A stretch of DNA of 64,000 nucleotides from contig NZ_CH902578.1 in assembly GCF_000152805.1 (NCBI RefSeq), positions 702,884 to 766,883 on the forward strand. The letters run 5' to 3'. The stretch comes from Maritimibacter alkaliphilus HTCC2654 (lineage in GTDB: Bacteria; Pseudomonadota; Alphaproteobacteria; Rhodobacterales; Rhodobacteraceae). Made by a program: the position numbers and the translations under genes. Positions within the stretch are counted from its first letter, which is position 1; every line of letters begins with the position of its first letter. The notes beneath the pieces were generated by a model that was given only the letters and a program-made list of their open reading frames with translations, was not told the origin of the DNA and made no database searches. This document shows, piece by piece, positions 47,626-57,090 of this stretch.

Positions 47626-49197
47626 ATGAGCACGACGACCGACCGAAACATCGCCCGCGCCGGGCGCAACACCATCGCCGACGCGCTGACCCGTGCCGCG
47701 CGCCGTTACGGCGATCGCACCGCGCTCCATTTCGCGGACCGGACATGGACCTTCACCGGGCTCTACGATGGCGCCGGACGGATCGCCGCGCGGCTTCTCG
47801 AGGCGGGCCTCGTGCCCGGTGACCGGGTGGCGGCCTATGGGCGCAATTCCGACGCTTACCTTCTGCTCTACCTCGCCTGCGCCCGCGCAGGGTTCATCCA
47901 TGTGCCGATCAATTACGCTCTGGTCGGGCGCGAACTGGCCTATATCCTCGACAACTGCGGTGCCGACGCCCTGTTCGTCGATCCGGCGCTTCAGGACATG
48001 GCGTCCCCGGTTCTGGCCGAGATGGAGCCGCTGAAACTGGTCGGCACCACCCATTCCGGTGACGGGCTGGACGCGCTGAGGATGGCGCAGGACGACGCGC
48101 AGTCCGTGCCCGGCGATCTGGGCGAAGGGATCGACGCCGAGGATCTGGTTCAGCTTCTTTACACCTCCGGCACGACCGCCGCGCCCAAGGGGGCGATGAT
48201 GAGCCACCGCGCCCTGCTGGCCGAATACACAAGCTGCATCGTCGAGCTGGAGCTGTCCGCGAAGGACCGCGCCCTTGCCGGCCTGCCGCTCTACCATTCC
48301 GCGCAGATGCATGTGTTCACGGTGCCCCAGTTCATCGTCGGGGCGACCACGTGGCTGATCGAGGCGCCCCTGCCCGACCTGTGCCTCGAACTCATCGAGA
48401 CGCACGGCATCACGTCGTTCTTCGCGCCGCCGACGGTCTGGATCAGCCTCCTGCGCAGTCCGGCCTTCGAGGCGCGCGATCTGACGAGCCTCGAATACGT
48501 CTACTACGGCGCGTCGATCATGCCGGTGCCGGTGCTTCAGGAACTGCGCGAACGCCTGCCGGGCGCGCGGCCCTTCAACTGTTACGGCCAGTCGGAAATC
48601 GGGCCGCTCGCCACCGTGCTCTATCCGCACGAACACGAAGAACGACCGGCTTCTGCGGGCCGCCCGATCTACAACGTGGAAACGCGGCTGGTGGACGAGG
48701 ATATGAACGACGTCGCCCCCGGCGAACAGGGCGAGATCGTGCATCGCTCGCCCCAGCTTCTGTCAGGCTACTGGGACAAGGCCGAGGCCACCGAGGAGGC
48801 GTTCGCGGGCGGCTGGTTCCATTCCGGGGATGTCGGCGTGATGGACGAGGCGGGCTACATCACCGTCGTCGACCGCACCAAGGACATCATCAAGACCGGC
48901 GGAACGATGGTCGCGAGCCGCGAAGTGGAGGAGGTGCTGTTCACCCACCCGGCGGTCAGCGAAGTCGCCGTAATCGCCCTGCCCCATCCGAAATGGGTCG
49001 AAGCCGTCACGGCCGTCGTCGTCCTGCGTGAGGGTGCCGAGGCGAGCGAAGACGACCTGATCGCCTTTGCGAAAGACAACCTCGCCCCGTTCAAGCTTCC
49101 GAAACGGGTGCTTTTCGCATCCGAACTGCCGCGCAATACGGCGGGCAAGATCCTGAAACGGACCCTGCGCGACACGCACGAGGCGCTTTACGACTGA
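47626..49197 (+). CDS. Class I adenylate-forming enzyme, acyl-CoA synthetase
   Basis: 523-aa ANL-superfamily ligase that activates a carboxylate as an acyl-AMP and transfers it to CoA. Motifs are LLYTSGTTAAPKGAMMSH (P-loop-like, about residue 178), NCYGQSEIGP (A5), GWFHSGDVGVMDEAGYITVVD (A7-A8), and a C-terminal lysine in NTAGKILKRTLR (A10). Substrate class is not certain; it resembles medium/long-chain fatty-acyl-CoA ligases. It follows the glycosyltransferase on the same strand. Confidence 0.92.
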   Translation: MSTTTDRNIARAGRNTIADALTRAARRYGDRTALHFADRTWTFTGLYDGAGRIAARLLEAGLVPGDRVAAYGRNSDAYLLLYLACARAGFIHVPINYALVGRELAYILDNCGADALFVDPALQDMASPVLAEMEPLKLVGTTHSGDGLDALRMAQDDAQSVPGDLGEGIDAEDLVQLLYTSGTTAAPKGAMMSHRALLAEYTSCIVELELSAKDRALAGLPLYHSAQMHVFTVPQFIVGATTWLIEAPLPDLCLELIETHGITSFFAPPTVWISLLRSPAFEARDLTSLEYVYYGASIMPVPVLQELRERLPGARPFNCYGQSEIGPLATVLYPHEHEERPASAGRPIYNVETRLVDEDMNDVAPGEQGEIVHRSPQLLSGYWDKAEATEEAFAGGWFHSGDVGVMDEAGYITVVDRTKDIIKTGGTMVASREVEEVLFTHPAVSEVAVIALPHPKWVEAVTAVVVLREGAEASEDDLIAFAKDNLAPFKLPKRVLFASELPRNTAGKILKRTLRDTHEALYD

Positions 49198-49203
49198 CCG
49201 GGG

Positions 49204-50034
49204 TCAGATGTCGGTCTGCGGCGACAGATCGGCGAGCCGGGCGGCCAGCGTTTCATAGCGGTCGCCCATGATCTCATACTGGATGCCGTTCAGGATTTCG
49301 TAGACCTGCTGCATCTGCGGGTCTTCGAGGGCTTTGCGGTAGGCCACCACCTCCTCGTCCGAGAAGGACTGATAGACGTAGGCCGACCCGAAAATGCCGC
49401 TGGTGGAAATCGCGTTGGCAAGCTGATCGCTCTGCTGGCTCAGGATTTCGCGCAACTCGGCCTCGGAATACTGGATGTCCGAGGCGCCAGCGGCCATCGC
49501 CGCCATCATGTAGCGCACCTGAATCTCGATGATCGCGCGGGTCGATTGTTCGACCCCGCCAATCGCGGCGGACATCTTGCGGTATTCCTTGATCCGGTCG
49601 GGGTTTTCATCGGCCAGCCGCGTGACGATCATTTCGCCCTCGGCCATCTGGCGTTCGTTCGACACGCCATGGCCCGCGTTCTCGGCCTCGACCAGCCGCT
49701 GACCCAGCTCGGAACCGTAAAAGTCCATGCCGTGATCCACCAGCTCCTGCGGCATGATCGCTTCCATCATGTCGAGCGTGTCCTCGATCATCGCGTCGGG
49801 GTCGAACACCTGTTCCGACAGGCGCACCCATTCGCTTCCGAAAGCGTCCGGGTCCGCCCCCGCGATGCCGGGGCCGTTCATCGCCCCCTCCTGCATCGAG
49901 GTGATGGCGACATCGAATCCCGTGACTTCAAGAAATTCGCGCGAGGTTTCGCGGTCTGCGGCCACGAGCGCGGCCCCGAAACAGATGGCGGCCACGGCCA
50001 CGGCGGCCCCGGTCATAACACGTTGGAAGGTCAT
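49204..50034 (-). CDS. DUF2059 domain-containing secreted protein
   Basis: 276-aa protein with an N-terminal signal peptide or membrane anchor (GAAVAVAAICFGAALVAA) and a mostly helical mature region. It contains the DUF2059-like pattern ELVDHGMDFYGSELGQRLVEAE and a late YRKALEDPQMQQVYEIL. Function of the family is unknown. The start at 50034 has GGAAAGGA upstream. Convergent with the acyl-CoA synthetase, with 6 bp between stops. Confidence 0.82.
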   Translation of the reverse strand: MTFQRVMTGAAVAVAAICFGAALVAADRETSREFLEVTGFDVAITSMQEGAMNGPGIAGADPDAFGSEWVRLSEQVFDPDAMIEDTLDMMEAIMPQELVDHGMDFYGSELGQRLVEAENAGHGVSNERQMAEGEMIVTRLADENPDRIKEYRKMSAAIGGVEQSTRAIIEIQVRYMMAAMAAGASDIQYSEAELREILSQQSDQLANAISTSGIFGSAYVYQSFSDEEVVAYRKALEDPQMQQVYEILNGIQYEIMGDRYETLAARLADLSPQTDI

Positions 50035-50210
50035 GCTTTGCTGTCCTTTCCTTGCTGGCAACGCTCCATACCCTAAGCACCCGCGCGCCATGGCTCAAGA
50101 AACGGTCCCGTGACATGGCGGGGATGGGCGGGGCCCCGCCCGAATTTTCGTGAAGATATGGGTTGCGCCCATCCGCGCCTTACACTACATCGCCCGCCAC
50201 AGACCCCCGC

Positions 50211-50300
50211 GGAGAGGTGCCGGAGTGGTCGAACGGGGCGGTCTCGAAAACCGTTGTGGGTGCAAGCCCACCCAGGGTTCGAATCCCTGTCTCTCCGCCA
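50211..50300 (+). tRNA. tRNA-Ser (anticodon CGA)
   Basis: A 90-nt class II tRNA on the plus strand. The acceptor arms GGAGAGG/TCTCTCC pair, the anticodon loop CTCGAAA (CGA) is present, the variable arm is long, the T loop is GTTCGAATC, and GCCA is encoded at the 3' end. Confidence 0.95.
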
Positions 50301-50423
50301 CTTCGCCGATGTGCGAAGCGCGCTTTCCTGGACTTTGCCGACCCACGTGACGATCACGTGACCCGATCGGGGCTGGATTTTTCCTGCGTCCGCGCCATGT
50401 TGACCCCAAAGACGGAGGACAAG

Positions 50424-50864
50424 ATGGCACAATACGAAAAGAACCCCGACGCCGTATCCGCGCTGGACGAAATGTCGTTCTACGTGACCCAGCAATCGGG
50501 GACCGAGCGTCCGGGCACGGGCAAATACCTCGATAACAAGGCGCGCGGCATCTATGTCGACATCGTGTCGGGAGAGCCGCTGTTCGCCTCGTCCGACAAG
50601 TACGATTCCGGCTGTGGCTGGCCGAGCTTCACCAAGCCGATCGAACCCGCCCATATCAACGAATTGCAGGACCGCACGCACGGAATGATCCGGACCGAAG
50701 TGCGCTCGACTCACGGCGACAGCCATCTGGGCCACGTTTTCCCCGACGGTCCACCCGACCGTGGCGGGCTGCGCTACTGCATCAACTCCGCCGCCCTGCG
50801 TTTCATCCCATTCGAGGATATGGAGGCCGAGGGCTACGGCGCCTACACCGATCAGGTGGAGTGA
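50424..50864 (+). CDS. msrB: Peptide-methionine (R)-S-oxide reductase, zinc-free type
   Basis: 146-aa repair enzyme that reduces methionine-R-sulfoxide. The catalytic Cys119 is in [13 protein letters not shown] and a resolving Cys64 is in [10 protein letters not shown]. The two CxxC pairs that bind structural zinc in many MsrB proteins are absent: the region before HLGHVF reads RSTHGDS. This is therefore the zinc-less form. SD GGAGG precedes the ATG. Confidence 0.95.
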   Translation: MAQYEKNPDAVSALDEMSFYVTQQSGTERPGTGKYLDNKARGIYVDIVSGEPLFASSDKYDSGCGWPSFTKPIEPAHINELQDRTHGMIRTEVRSTHGDSHLGHVFPDGPPDRGGLRYCINSAALRFIPFEDMEAEGYGAYTDQVE

Positions 50865-50948
50865 CCCGGTTCCGCGCCGGGGTCAGCGCACACCGGCGGC
50901 TCGGGGTCGGCCCCGAACCGCCGACAATTCCGACGACCGCCGAGGGCT

Positions 50949-52454
50949 TCAGCGCCCCAACAGTTGCGCGGTGATTTCCCGGTCCACCCGCACCAGTTCG
51001 GCAGGTGTGATATCCGCGCGGCGCACCGGGCCGACGGCGGGCACCGGATTGGCGGCCCGGATGATGCGGGCACGGTTGGGTGTCATCGGTTGCGGCGCGG
51101 CGGGGGCTTCCACAAGCCCCGGCGGCAGCACCTGATCCATGGCGAGACCCGACAGCACGCTGGCGGGAACTCCGAGACGCCCGGTCAGCGCAATCGGGTC
51201 TTCCAGAGCTTCCAAAAAGGCGATGAGCGCCGGGATCTGATCCTCGGTCACATCCACCCCGTCGAATTCGATGGCCGCCGCGATGCGTGCCATTTCCTCC
51301 GGGTCGTCCAGCGCCTCGGTGTCCAGATGATCGGTGTCCACGTCATGCAGAACCGCCTGGTCGATGGTATAGGCCATGAGGCTGTCCCTCGGGTTCATGT
51401 GGTGACGGATCACCGCCTCCAGCGTCGCATAGGCGCCTGCGTGACCGTATGGCGCGGTCAGGGTCACGTTGCGAAGGGACGGCGTGCGGAACTTGTAGGC
51501 ATCATTCGGGTCCTGCGTCACCGACATGCGCCCGATGTCGGCATAGATCCGGTCGGCCACATGGGCCTTGCCCGGCCCGATCTGGGGCATCCCGATGGCG
51601 TGAAAACTATTGTCGGTCTGGAACGTGCCCGCGTGGCAGCCGGAACAGCCCGCGTCACCGTAAAACAACTCCATCCCCTCCATGGCGAGGTCCGAAAGCT
51701 GGTCTTCCTCGCCCCGCAGGTAGCGGTCGAACGGGCTGTCGGTCGAGCGGAACTCGAACGTCATGAAGCTGGCCAGCGCATTGGCGATGTCGGTGATGTG
51801 CACCGGCTCGTCCGGCCCGATGATCCAGTCGAAGGCCGCGCGATAGGCCGGGACACCCTCGACCTTGGCGGCGATCGTCGACCACGCGCCGGACTCGCCC
51901 ATGAAGGTCATCTTTTCGACAAGCGCGGCGGTCTCGTTCTCGTCATGTTGACCCGCCATCTCGTCGGCCGAGGTGATCGGGAGCAGCGCCTGCGCCGCCA
52001 GCGGGTTCAGGACCGGCCGTTCGAGGTCGCGGGCGGCGGGCATCAGCACCCCCTGCGGACGCTCGGCATCGGTCTGAAGGCGTCCGTCATGGAACATGGT
52101 GTGAAACAGGGTCGATCCCCGGTTCCACAGCGCCGGGGCGTTGCGCGGGATACGGGCATAGACATGCTCGCCCTCGCCCAGCCGCCGGTCGGGGCCAAGA
52201 CCCACGCCCCCCTCGCCGATGGACAGCGACATGCCGTCCGATGTGCCCAGCGTCGGGTGGTGGCAGGTCGAACAGGCGATGTTCTTGTTGCCCGCGAGGA
52301 TGGGATCGAAGAACAGCGACTGGCCCAGCATGGCCTGCTGAATGTCGATCTTCGGGAACATATCCGCCGTCGCCGGGTCAGGCAGATTGTCGGGCGCCGC
52401 CAGCGACGCCCCCGCGACGAGGCACATGAGCCCCGCAAGATACCCCTGTTTCAT
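50949..52454 (-). CDS. Di-heme cytochrome c peroxidase / MauG family protein
   Basis: Predicted periplasmic protein of 500 aa. A signal peptide (MKQGYLAGLMCLVAGASLAA) is followed by two covalent heme c sites: CSTCH at residues 61-65 (high-potential/peroxidatic domain) and CSGCH at 270-274. The layout matches bacterial di-heme peroxidases (CCP/MauG). At 500 aa it is longer than classical CCPs (about 350), with an extra C-terminal region rich in Pro and Ala. It may reduce peroxide or modify a partner protein. The start at 52454 has GAGGGG. Confidence 0.9.
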   Translation of the reverse strand: MKQGYLAGLMCLVAGASLAAPDNLPDPATADMFPKIDIQQAMLGQSLFFDPILAGNKNIACSTCHHPTLGTSDGMSLSIGEGGVGLGPDRRLGEGEHVYARIPRNAPALWNRGSTLFHTMFHDGRLQTDAERPQGVLMPAARDLERPVLNPLAAQALLPITSADEMAGQHDENETAALVEKMTFMGESGAWSTIAAKVEGVPAYRAAFDWIIGPDEPVHITDIANALASFMTFEFRSTDSPFDRYLRGEEDQLSDLAMEGMELFYGDAGCSGCHAGTFQTDNSFHAIGMPQIGPGKAHVADRIYADIGRMSVTQDPNDAYKFRTPSLRNVTLTAPYGHAGAYATLEAVIRHHMNPRDSLMAYTIDQAVLHDVDTDHLDTEALDDPEEMARIAAAIEFDGVDVTEDQIPALIAFLEALEDPIALTGRLGVPASVLSGLAMDQVLPPGLVEAPAAPQPMTPNRARIIRAANPVPAVGPVRRADITPAELVRVDREITAQLLGR

Positions 52455-52644
52455 CCGATCCCCTCGCAATGTGTCTTGAGCAAATTCCTTCCCTCAAGCC
52501 TACCTCACGTTTTCGAGATCACCCAAACATTTCAGGTATTTGCCGTTACTTTGTCGCGCGTTGCGACAAGGTAGCCGGGTGCATTGCGGGATTGTTTCGA
52601 TGAACCGGACAGTCGCCCGGCTCAGGTGTTTCGCGACTCACCCG

Positions 52645-52989
52645 TCACTCGATCGCGGCGACATCCTCGGGCGTCGCACAGGTCGTCGCTTCGTCCGGGT
52701 ATTCGTGGGTCCAGACCACCGCGTTCAGAATGTCGTCGACGTCGAACCCGTAAGTGCCGTCGAAATACTGATAGCCGCGCACCCCACGCTTCATGACATG
52801 GGTGCGCTCATCCTCGGTCATGTCGTAGCCGCCGCGCAGCTTGAGCGTCACCGTTTCCGGCGCGTCGGTGTCGAGAAAGACCTCTTGATAGACGTCGCCG
52901 AACTCAGGCTCGCAGGTGAATTTCAACAGATCGGCAGAGGCCGCATTGCCCGCCAAAGCGAATGCGGAACACAGGATGAAAGGCTTCAA
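52645..52989 (-). CDS. Small secreted hypothetical protein (TTG start)
   Basis: 114-aa protein. A signal peptide (MKPFILCSAFALAGNAASA) precedes a mature domain with two Cys (FTCEPEFGD and TTCATPEDV), probably one disulfide, and an acidic beta-type composition. The best ribosome-binding site (GAGGAG) is placed correctly for a TTG start at 52989. No family recognised. It lies 30 bp downstream of rlmE on the same strand and may be read with it. Confidence 0.75.
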   Translation of the reverse strand: MKPFILCSAFALAGNAASADLLKFTCEPEFGDVYQEVFLDTDAPETVTLKLRGGYDMTEDERTHVMKRGVRGYQYFDGTYGFDVDDILNAVVWTHEYPDEATTCATPEDVAAIE

Positions 52990-53019
52990 TGGAACTCTCC
53001 TCAAACAAGTGAGGAGAGG

Positions 53020-53736
53020 TTAACCGCGGAACCCCGTGGCCACCACGAATTTTTCCGAGGAATCCGACCGTGACGCGGGCGGTTTGATGTTCACGACCTT
53101 GGTGAACTTCTGCTTGAGCAGCTTCTGAAGATCGCCCTCGGCCCCGCCCGCCAGAACCTTGGCGACGAATGTGCCGCCTTCTTCCAGCACGTCGAAGGCG
53201 AAATAGGCGGCGGTCTCGCACAGCGCGATGATGCGCAGGTGGTCGGTCTGCTTGTGGCCCGAAGACGCGGCGGCCATGTCGGACATGACCACGTCGGCCT
53301 TGCCGCCAAGCCATTCCTTCACCTTCTCGTCCGCATCGTCCTCCATGAAATCGAGTTGATAGGCTTCGGCCCCCGCCACCGGCTCGACCTCCTGCAAGTC
53401 GACGCCCAGAACGGTGCCGACCTTCGTGCCCTTCTTCTCGCCAAGCGCGTTCACCCGTTCGACGGCGACCTGAAGCCAGCCGCCGGGCGCGCAGCCCAGA
53501 TCGACGACGCGCGCGCCGGGAACGAGAAAGCGGAACTTCTCGTCGATTTCGAGGATCTTGAAGGCCGCCCGGCCCCGATAACCCTCGTCGCGGGCGCGTT
53601 TCACGTAGGGGTCGTTCAATTGCCGTTCGAGCCACCGGGTCGAACTCAGCTTGCGCCCACGCGCCGACTTGACCTTCACGCGAAGGTCACGCTGCCCCCG
53701 GCCGGAGGCGTTCTTCTTTCCCGGTGGTTTGGTCAT
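53020..53736 (-). CDS. rlmE: 23S rRNA (uridine-2'-O-)-methyltransferase
   Basis: FtsJ/RrmJ-family Rossmann methyltransferase of 238 aa that methylates U2552 in the A-loop of 23S rRNA. The SAM site [19 protein letters not shown] is intact, with VVMSDMAA for the catalytic Asp and a KVLAGG block for a catalytic Lys. A basic N-terminal tail ([14 protein letters not shown]) is typical of alphaproteobacterial forms. It starts one base after the ppx stop and is coupled to it. Confidence 0.95.
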   Translation of the reverse strand: MTKPPGKKNASGRGQRDLRVKVKSARGRKLSSTRWLERQLNDPYVKRARDEGYRGRAAFKILEIDEKFRFLVPGARVVDLGCAPGGWLQVAVERVNALGEKKGTKVGTVLGVDLQEVEPVAGAEAYQLDFMEDDADEKVKEWLGGKADVVMSDMAAASSGHKQTDHLRIIALCETAAYFAFDVLEEGGTFVAKVLAGGAEGDLQKLLKQKFTKVVNIKPPASRSDSSEKFVVATGFRG

Positions 53737-53737
53737 C

Positions 53738-54850
53738 TCAGTAGGGTCCGTCTTCCAGCACGCCGTCGCGCGACATCTGCGCGTAGAGCAGCCCCTCGCG
53801 CAACCCCCGGTCGGCCACGGACAGGCGGTCGGTGGGCCAGATCCGCAACAGCGCCTGAAGGATCGCGGCCCCGGACATGATGAGCGCCTGACGGTCCTTG
53901 CCGATACGCGGGTCGCGACGGCGCCCTTCCGGCCCGGCAGCGAGGTATCCGCGAATGACCTTGTCGATCTGGTCCGAAGTCATGCGCAGCCCGTCGACCT
54001 TGTTGCGGTCATAGCGCCGGAGGCCCAGATGGGTCGCGGCGACCGTCGTGACCGTGCCGGATGTGCCGATGATCTGGAACCCTTCGCGGGCCTGTTCCTT
54101 GTGGAACGGGCTGAATTCGCCCAGTTGCTCTTCGAAATACCAGCTCATCAACGCGAACCGCGCGGCGTCGTCGTCCACGTCGTCGAACTGCTCGCGCAGC
54201 GTCGCCACGCCCAGCGGGACCGAGATCCAGTCGACCACGCGGGCCAGCGGGAATGGCCCCGGATCGCCCTTGAACCCGGCGTGAAGCCGCATGATCGACT
54301 TCTGCCGGTCCTTCGGCGCGATCTTGGAGAGGTCGAGCCAGACAAGCTCGGTCGAGCCGCCGCCGATATCGACCACCAGAAGCTGCTCGGTCTTGCGCCC
54401 GACCAACGGCGCGCAGGAGATCACGGCAAGCCGCGCCTCTTCCTCGGGCCGGATGATTTCCAGCTTCAGGCCGGTCTCGCGCTGCACGAAGCGCATGAAA
54501 TCGCGCGAGTTCGTCGCCCGTCGGCACGCCTCGGTCGCGATCAGCCGCATGTGGCTGACTTCGTGCTTCTGAAGCTTGCGCTGACAGATTTTCAACGCCT
54601 GAACGGTCCGGGCCATCGACGCGCGCGACAGCCGCCCGGAGCCGCCAAGCCCCTGACCGAGCTGGACAGATTTCGAGAAACTGTCCACGACGTGAAACTG
54701 GTTCCCCTTGGGCTGGGCAATCAGCATACGACAACTGTTGGTGCCGAGGTCCAGAGCCGCATACAGGCTGTCTGGATCCGGCTTGACCGGCGCGGGCTGC
54801 TCGACCGCTTTCGGGAACGCGCCCGCACCATCGGGACGCTTGGGCGCCAT
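53738..54850 (-). CDS. Ppx/GppA family phosphatase
   Basis: 370-aa protein of the ASKHA fold that hydrolyses polyphosphate or pppGpp. Motifs are [15 protein letters not shown] (phosphate 1), [17 protein letters not shown] (phosphate 2) and [13 protein letters not shown]. The length matches short Ppx/GppA proteins with no C-terminal HD domain, so the exact substrate is open. The start MAPKRPDG was chosen over a TTG 20 codons upstream. Operon with rlmE. Confidence 0.92.
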   Translation of the reverse strand: MAPKRPDGAGAFPKAVEQPAPVKPDPDSLYAALDLGTNSCRMLIAQPKGNQFHVVDSFSKSVQLGQGLGGSGRLSRASMARTVQALKICQRKLQKHEVSHMRLIATEACRRATNSRDFMRFVQRETGLKLEIIRPEEEARLAVISCAPLVGRKTEQLLVVDIGGGSTELVWLDLSKIAPKDRQKSIMRLHAGFKGDPGPFPLARVVDWISVPLGVATLREQFDDVDDDAARFALMSWYFEEQLGEFSPFHKEQAREGFQIIGTSGTVTTVAATHLGLRRYDRNKVDGLRMTSDQIDKVIRGYLAAGPEGRRRDPRIGKDRQALIMSGAAILQALLRIWPTDRLSVADRGLREGLLYAQMSRDGVLEDGPY

Positions 54851-55057
54851 AACTACACGCCCTCCATATCGAGTTACCTTAAAGGTAGTGCGGGGGCGGT
54901 GCGCTGGCAAGCGCCCTAATATGCGAAGATGCTTATGTGAAACCGCACAGGCGCTCTGCGAACATGCCGATGCGGGCCGCTATCACGCGGGGATATGTCG
55001 CAAACTGGCCCGCAGCCCCTGCCCCGACGGTCTAAGCGGGTGGGAAACGGAGGGCAC

Positions 55058-55384
55058 ATGGCCGAGGTCACAATCGTCTACTGGCGCGACATTCCCGCGC
55101 AGGTCATCGTCGGCCGCGGTCGCAAGGCCGCGAAGGTGCCGTTGCCCGAACGCTTCGAACAGGCGATCGACCGGGCCGCGATGGGCGCGGGCCTTGCCGG
55201 AACCGACGACTACCTTGGCGAATGGCGCCGTGCCGCACCCTATTCGGTCGATGGCGACGACCGGGCCGTGGCGGAGGCCGAGGCCGCGAGACTCGACGCC
55301 GCGTACGACCAGGACCGCCTCAAGACCTTGATTTCAAACGCAGGCCGCGCCCCAGAGGCCGGACAAGACAGGGACAGACCATGA
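55058..55384 (+). CDS. PF13769-type small protein ('virulence factor' family)
   Basis: 108-aa soluble protein beginning MAEVTIVYWRDIPAQVIVG. It matches what I recall of the alphaproteobacterial family named 'virulence factor' (PF13769); the name does not reflect a shown function here. SD GGAGG precedes the ATG. It overlaps by ATGA with the corrinoid/methyltetrahydrofolate methyltransferase gene, a linkage that suggests a part in one-carbon or methionine metabolism. Confidence 0.85.
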   Translation: MAEVTIVYWRDIPAQVIVGRGRKAAKVPLPERFEQAIDRAAMGAGLAGTDDYLGEWRRAAPYSVDGDDRAVAEAEAARLDAAYDQDRLKTLISNAGRAPEAGQDRDRP

Positions 55385-56436
55385 CACGCACCGTTCTCGA
55401 AAGCGCGACCAAGACCGTCACCATCGGCTTCGACGAGCCGTTCTGCGTGATCGGCGAACGCATCAACCCGACGGGCCGCAAGAAGCTCGCCGCCGAGCTT
55501 GAGGCGGGCGATTATTCGACCGTGGAACGCGATGCCGTGGCGCAGGTCGCCTGCGGGGCCACCGTGCTCGATGTGAACGCGGGTGTCGTCTACAACTCCA
55601 ACCCCAACCCGAACGAGACCGAGCCGCCGCTGATGACGGCGATCCTCGAACTCGTGCAGGGTCTGGTGGACGTGCCGCTCTGCATCGACTCGTCGGTGCC
55701 CGCCGCACTCGAGGCCGGGCTGAAGGTGACCAAGGGCCGCCCGCTGGTGAACTCGGTCACGGGCGAAGAAGAGCGCATGGATTTCGTCCTCCCGCTGATC
55801 GCGAAATACAACGTGCCGGTGGTAGCGATTTCGAACGACGACACCGGGATTTCCGAAGACCCCGACGTGCGCTTCGCCGTGGCGAAGAAGATCGTGGAAC
55901 GCGCCGCCGATTTCGGCATCCCGGCCCATGACATCGTGGTCGACCCGCTGGTCATGCCCGTGGGTGCGATGGCGACGGCGGGCAAACAGGTCTTCACCCT
56001 CGTGCGCCGCCTGCGCGACGAGCTGGGCGTGAACACGACCTGCGGCGCGTCGAACATCTCGTTCGGGCTGCCCAACCGCCACGGCATCAACAACGCCTTC
56101 CTGCCGATGGCGGCGGCGGCGGGCATGACTTCGGCGATCATGAATCCGCTCGCCCTGCCCGTCCCGCAGGCGAAGATCGCCGAGAAGAAGGCCGAAGTGG
56201 AAGCCGCCGGGATCATCCTGCCCGACGGCATGGACGACGAAACCTTCGTCACCCTCTTCGGTCTCGGCTCGACCCGGCACAAGCCAGGGAAAGAGATGGA
56301 AGCGATCCGCGCGGCCAACATGCTGCTCGACAACGACCCGCATGGCGCGGAGTGGATCCGTTTCAACTCCGCCAATCAGGGCGCGGGCGGGGCCGCCGGG
56401 GGCCGTCGCGGCGGCCGCAATCGTCGGCGCGGCTGA
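55381..56436 (+). CDS. Methyltetrahydrofolate:corrinoid methyltransferase (pterin-binding protein)
   Basis: 351-aa TIM-barrel protein of the pterin-binding/dihydropteroate-synthase-like family (MtrH/AcsE/MetH pterin module). CVIGERINPTGRKKLAAELE opens the domain; DVNAGV, CIDSSVP, VNSVTGEE, GASNISFGLPNR and MNPLALPV follow. It should transfer the methyl group of 5-methyl-THF to a cobalamin protein. Stand-alone pterin modules in Rhodobacterales have been linked to a split MetH. A Gly/Arg-rich tail (GGRRGGRNRRRG) ends the protein. A REP-like element follows. Confidence 0.9.
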   Translation: MTRTVLESATKTVTIGFDEPFCVIGERINPTGRKKLAAELEAGDYSTVERDAVAQVACGATVLDVNAGVVYNSNPNPNETEPPLMTAILELVQGLVDVPLCIDSSVPAALEAGLKVTKGRPLVNSVTGEEERMDFVLPLIAKYNVPVVAISNDDTGISEDPDVRFAVAKKIVERAADFGIPAHDIVVDPLVMPVGAMATAGKQVFTLVRRLRDELGVNTTCGASNISFGLPNRHGINNAFLPMAAAAGMTSAIMNPLALPVPQAKIAEKKAEVEAAGIILPDGMDDETFVTLFGLGSTRHKPGKEMEAIRAANMLLDNDPHGAEWIRFNSANQGAGGAAGGRRGGRNRRRG

Positions 56437-56478
56437 TGTGACCCAGCGGTGCGCGCCCAAGGGCGCGCGCTTGGGGAG

Positions 56479-56560
56479 CCTGAAATCTCGGGAGATTTCA
56501 GGCGGAATGAGGGGCGCTGCCCCTCAAACACCCCGAAGTATTTCTGAAACGAAGAAGAAC
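56479..56560. repeat. Double-hairpin REP-like element (copy 2)
   Basis: First an 11-bp palindrome CCTGAAATCTC/GAGATTTCAGG (56479-56502), then a hairpin TGAGGGGC/GCCCCTCA (56508-56526). CCCCGAAGTATTT and GAAGAAGAAC follow. The second half parallels the element at 35851-35907. Confidence 0.7.
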
Positions 56561-56589
56561 GGGACCACGCGCGTTCTTTTCGGGCGGCT

Positions 56590-57006
56590 TCAGCCGAAAT
56601 GCTCGCCCGCCTCGCCCGGCGCCATGCGGATCAGGCGTGAGGTCTTGACCCCGGCCTGCCGGTGTTTCATCGCCTCACGATAGGCCGGGTCTTTTATCAT
56701 TTCGACGAAGGCGTCGACCGAGGGGTATTCGGCCACGAAGCAGAAATCCCACTGCTCGTCCTGCGGCCCGATCAGCATGAATTCCATCTTCCCGGACCAG
56801 ACGATCCGCCCACCGACACGTTTGAAAATCGGCCCGCTTTCGCGCCCGTAGGCCTCGTAGGCCTCGAACCCCGTCGAGGTGCGCCCATCGTCGTAGGTGG
56901 CGATCTCTTTCATCTTGACGAGGTTCAGCATGTGGATCGGCCCGTCGCGGTCGATCCCTCGGAACTCAGCGAAGGCATCGCCTTCGAAGCCAGTGTAATC
57001 GGTCAT
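56590..57006 (-). CDS. DUF1330 domain-containing protein
   Basis: 138-aa dimeric alpha-beta-barrel (ferredoxin-like) protein. DUF1330 hallmarks are GPIHMLNLVKMKE, GPIFKRVGGRIVWSGK and FVAEYPSVDAFVEMIKDPAYREA. The family is widespread but without a settled function; the fold is shared with small oxygenases and isomerases. SD GGAGG is 5 nt before the ATG. It is followed only by the REP-like element. Confidence 0.9.
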   Translation of the reverse strand: MTDYTGFEGDAFAEFRGIDRDGPIHMLNLVKMKEIATYDDGRTSTGFEAYEAYGRESGPIFKRVGGRIVWSGKMEFMLIGPQDEQWDFCFVAEYPSVDAFVEMIKDPAYREAMKHRQAGVKTSRLIRMAPGEAGEHFG

Positions 57007-57041
57007 GTCATCCTCCCTGCCCCGACCGTAACACCGGGAAC

Positions 57042-57068
57042 GAAAAAGGCCGCCCCGAAGGGCGGCCC
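57042..57068 (-). terminator. Rho-independent terminator after tig
   Basis: An 8-bp stem GGCCGCCC/GGGCGGCC has a 4-nt loop; on the minus strand it is followed by TTTTTC. It lies 23 bp past the trigger-factor stop. Confidence 0.88.
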
Positions 57069-57090
57069 GTCACGCAACGTCACGCTGCGC

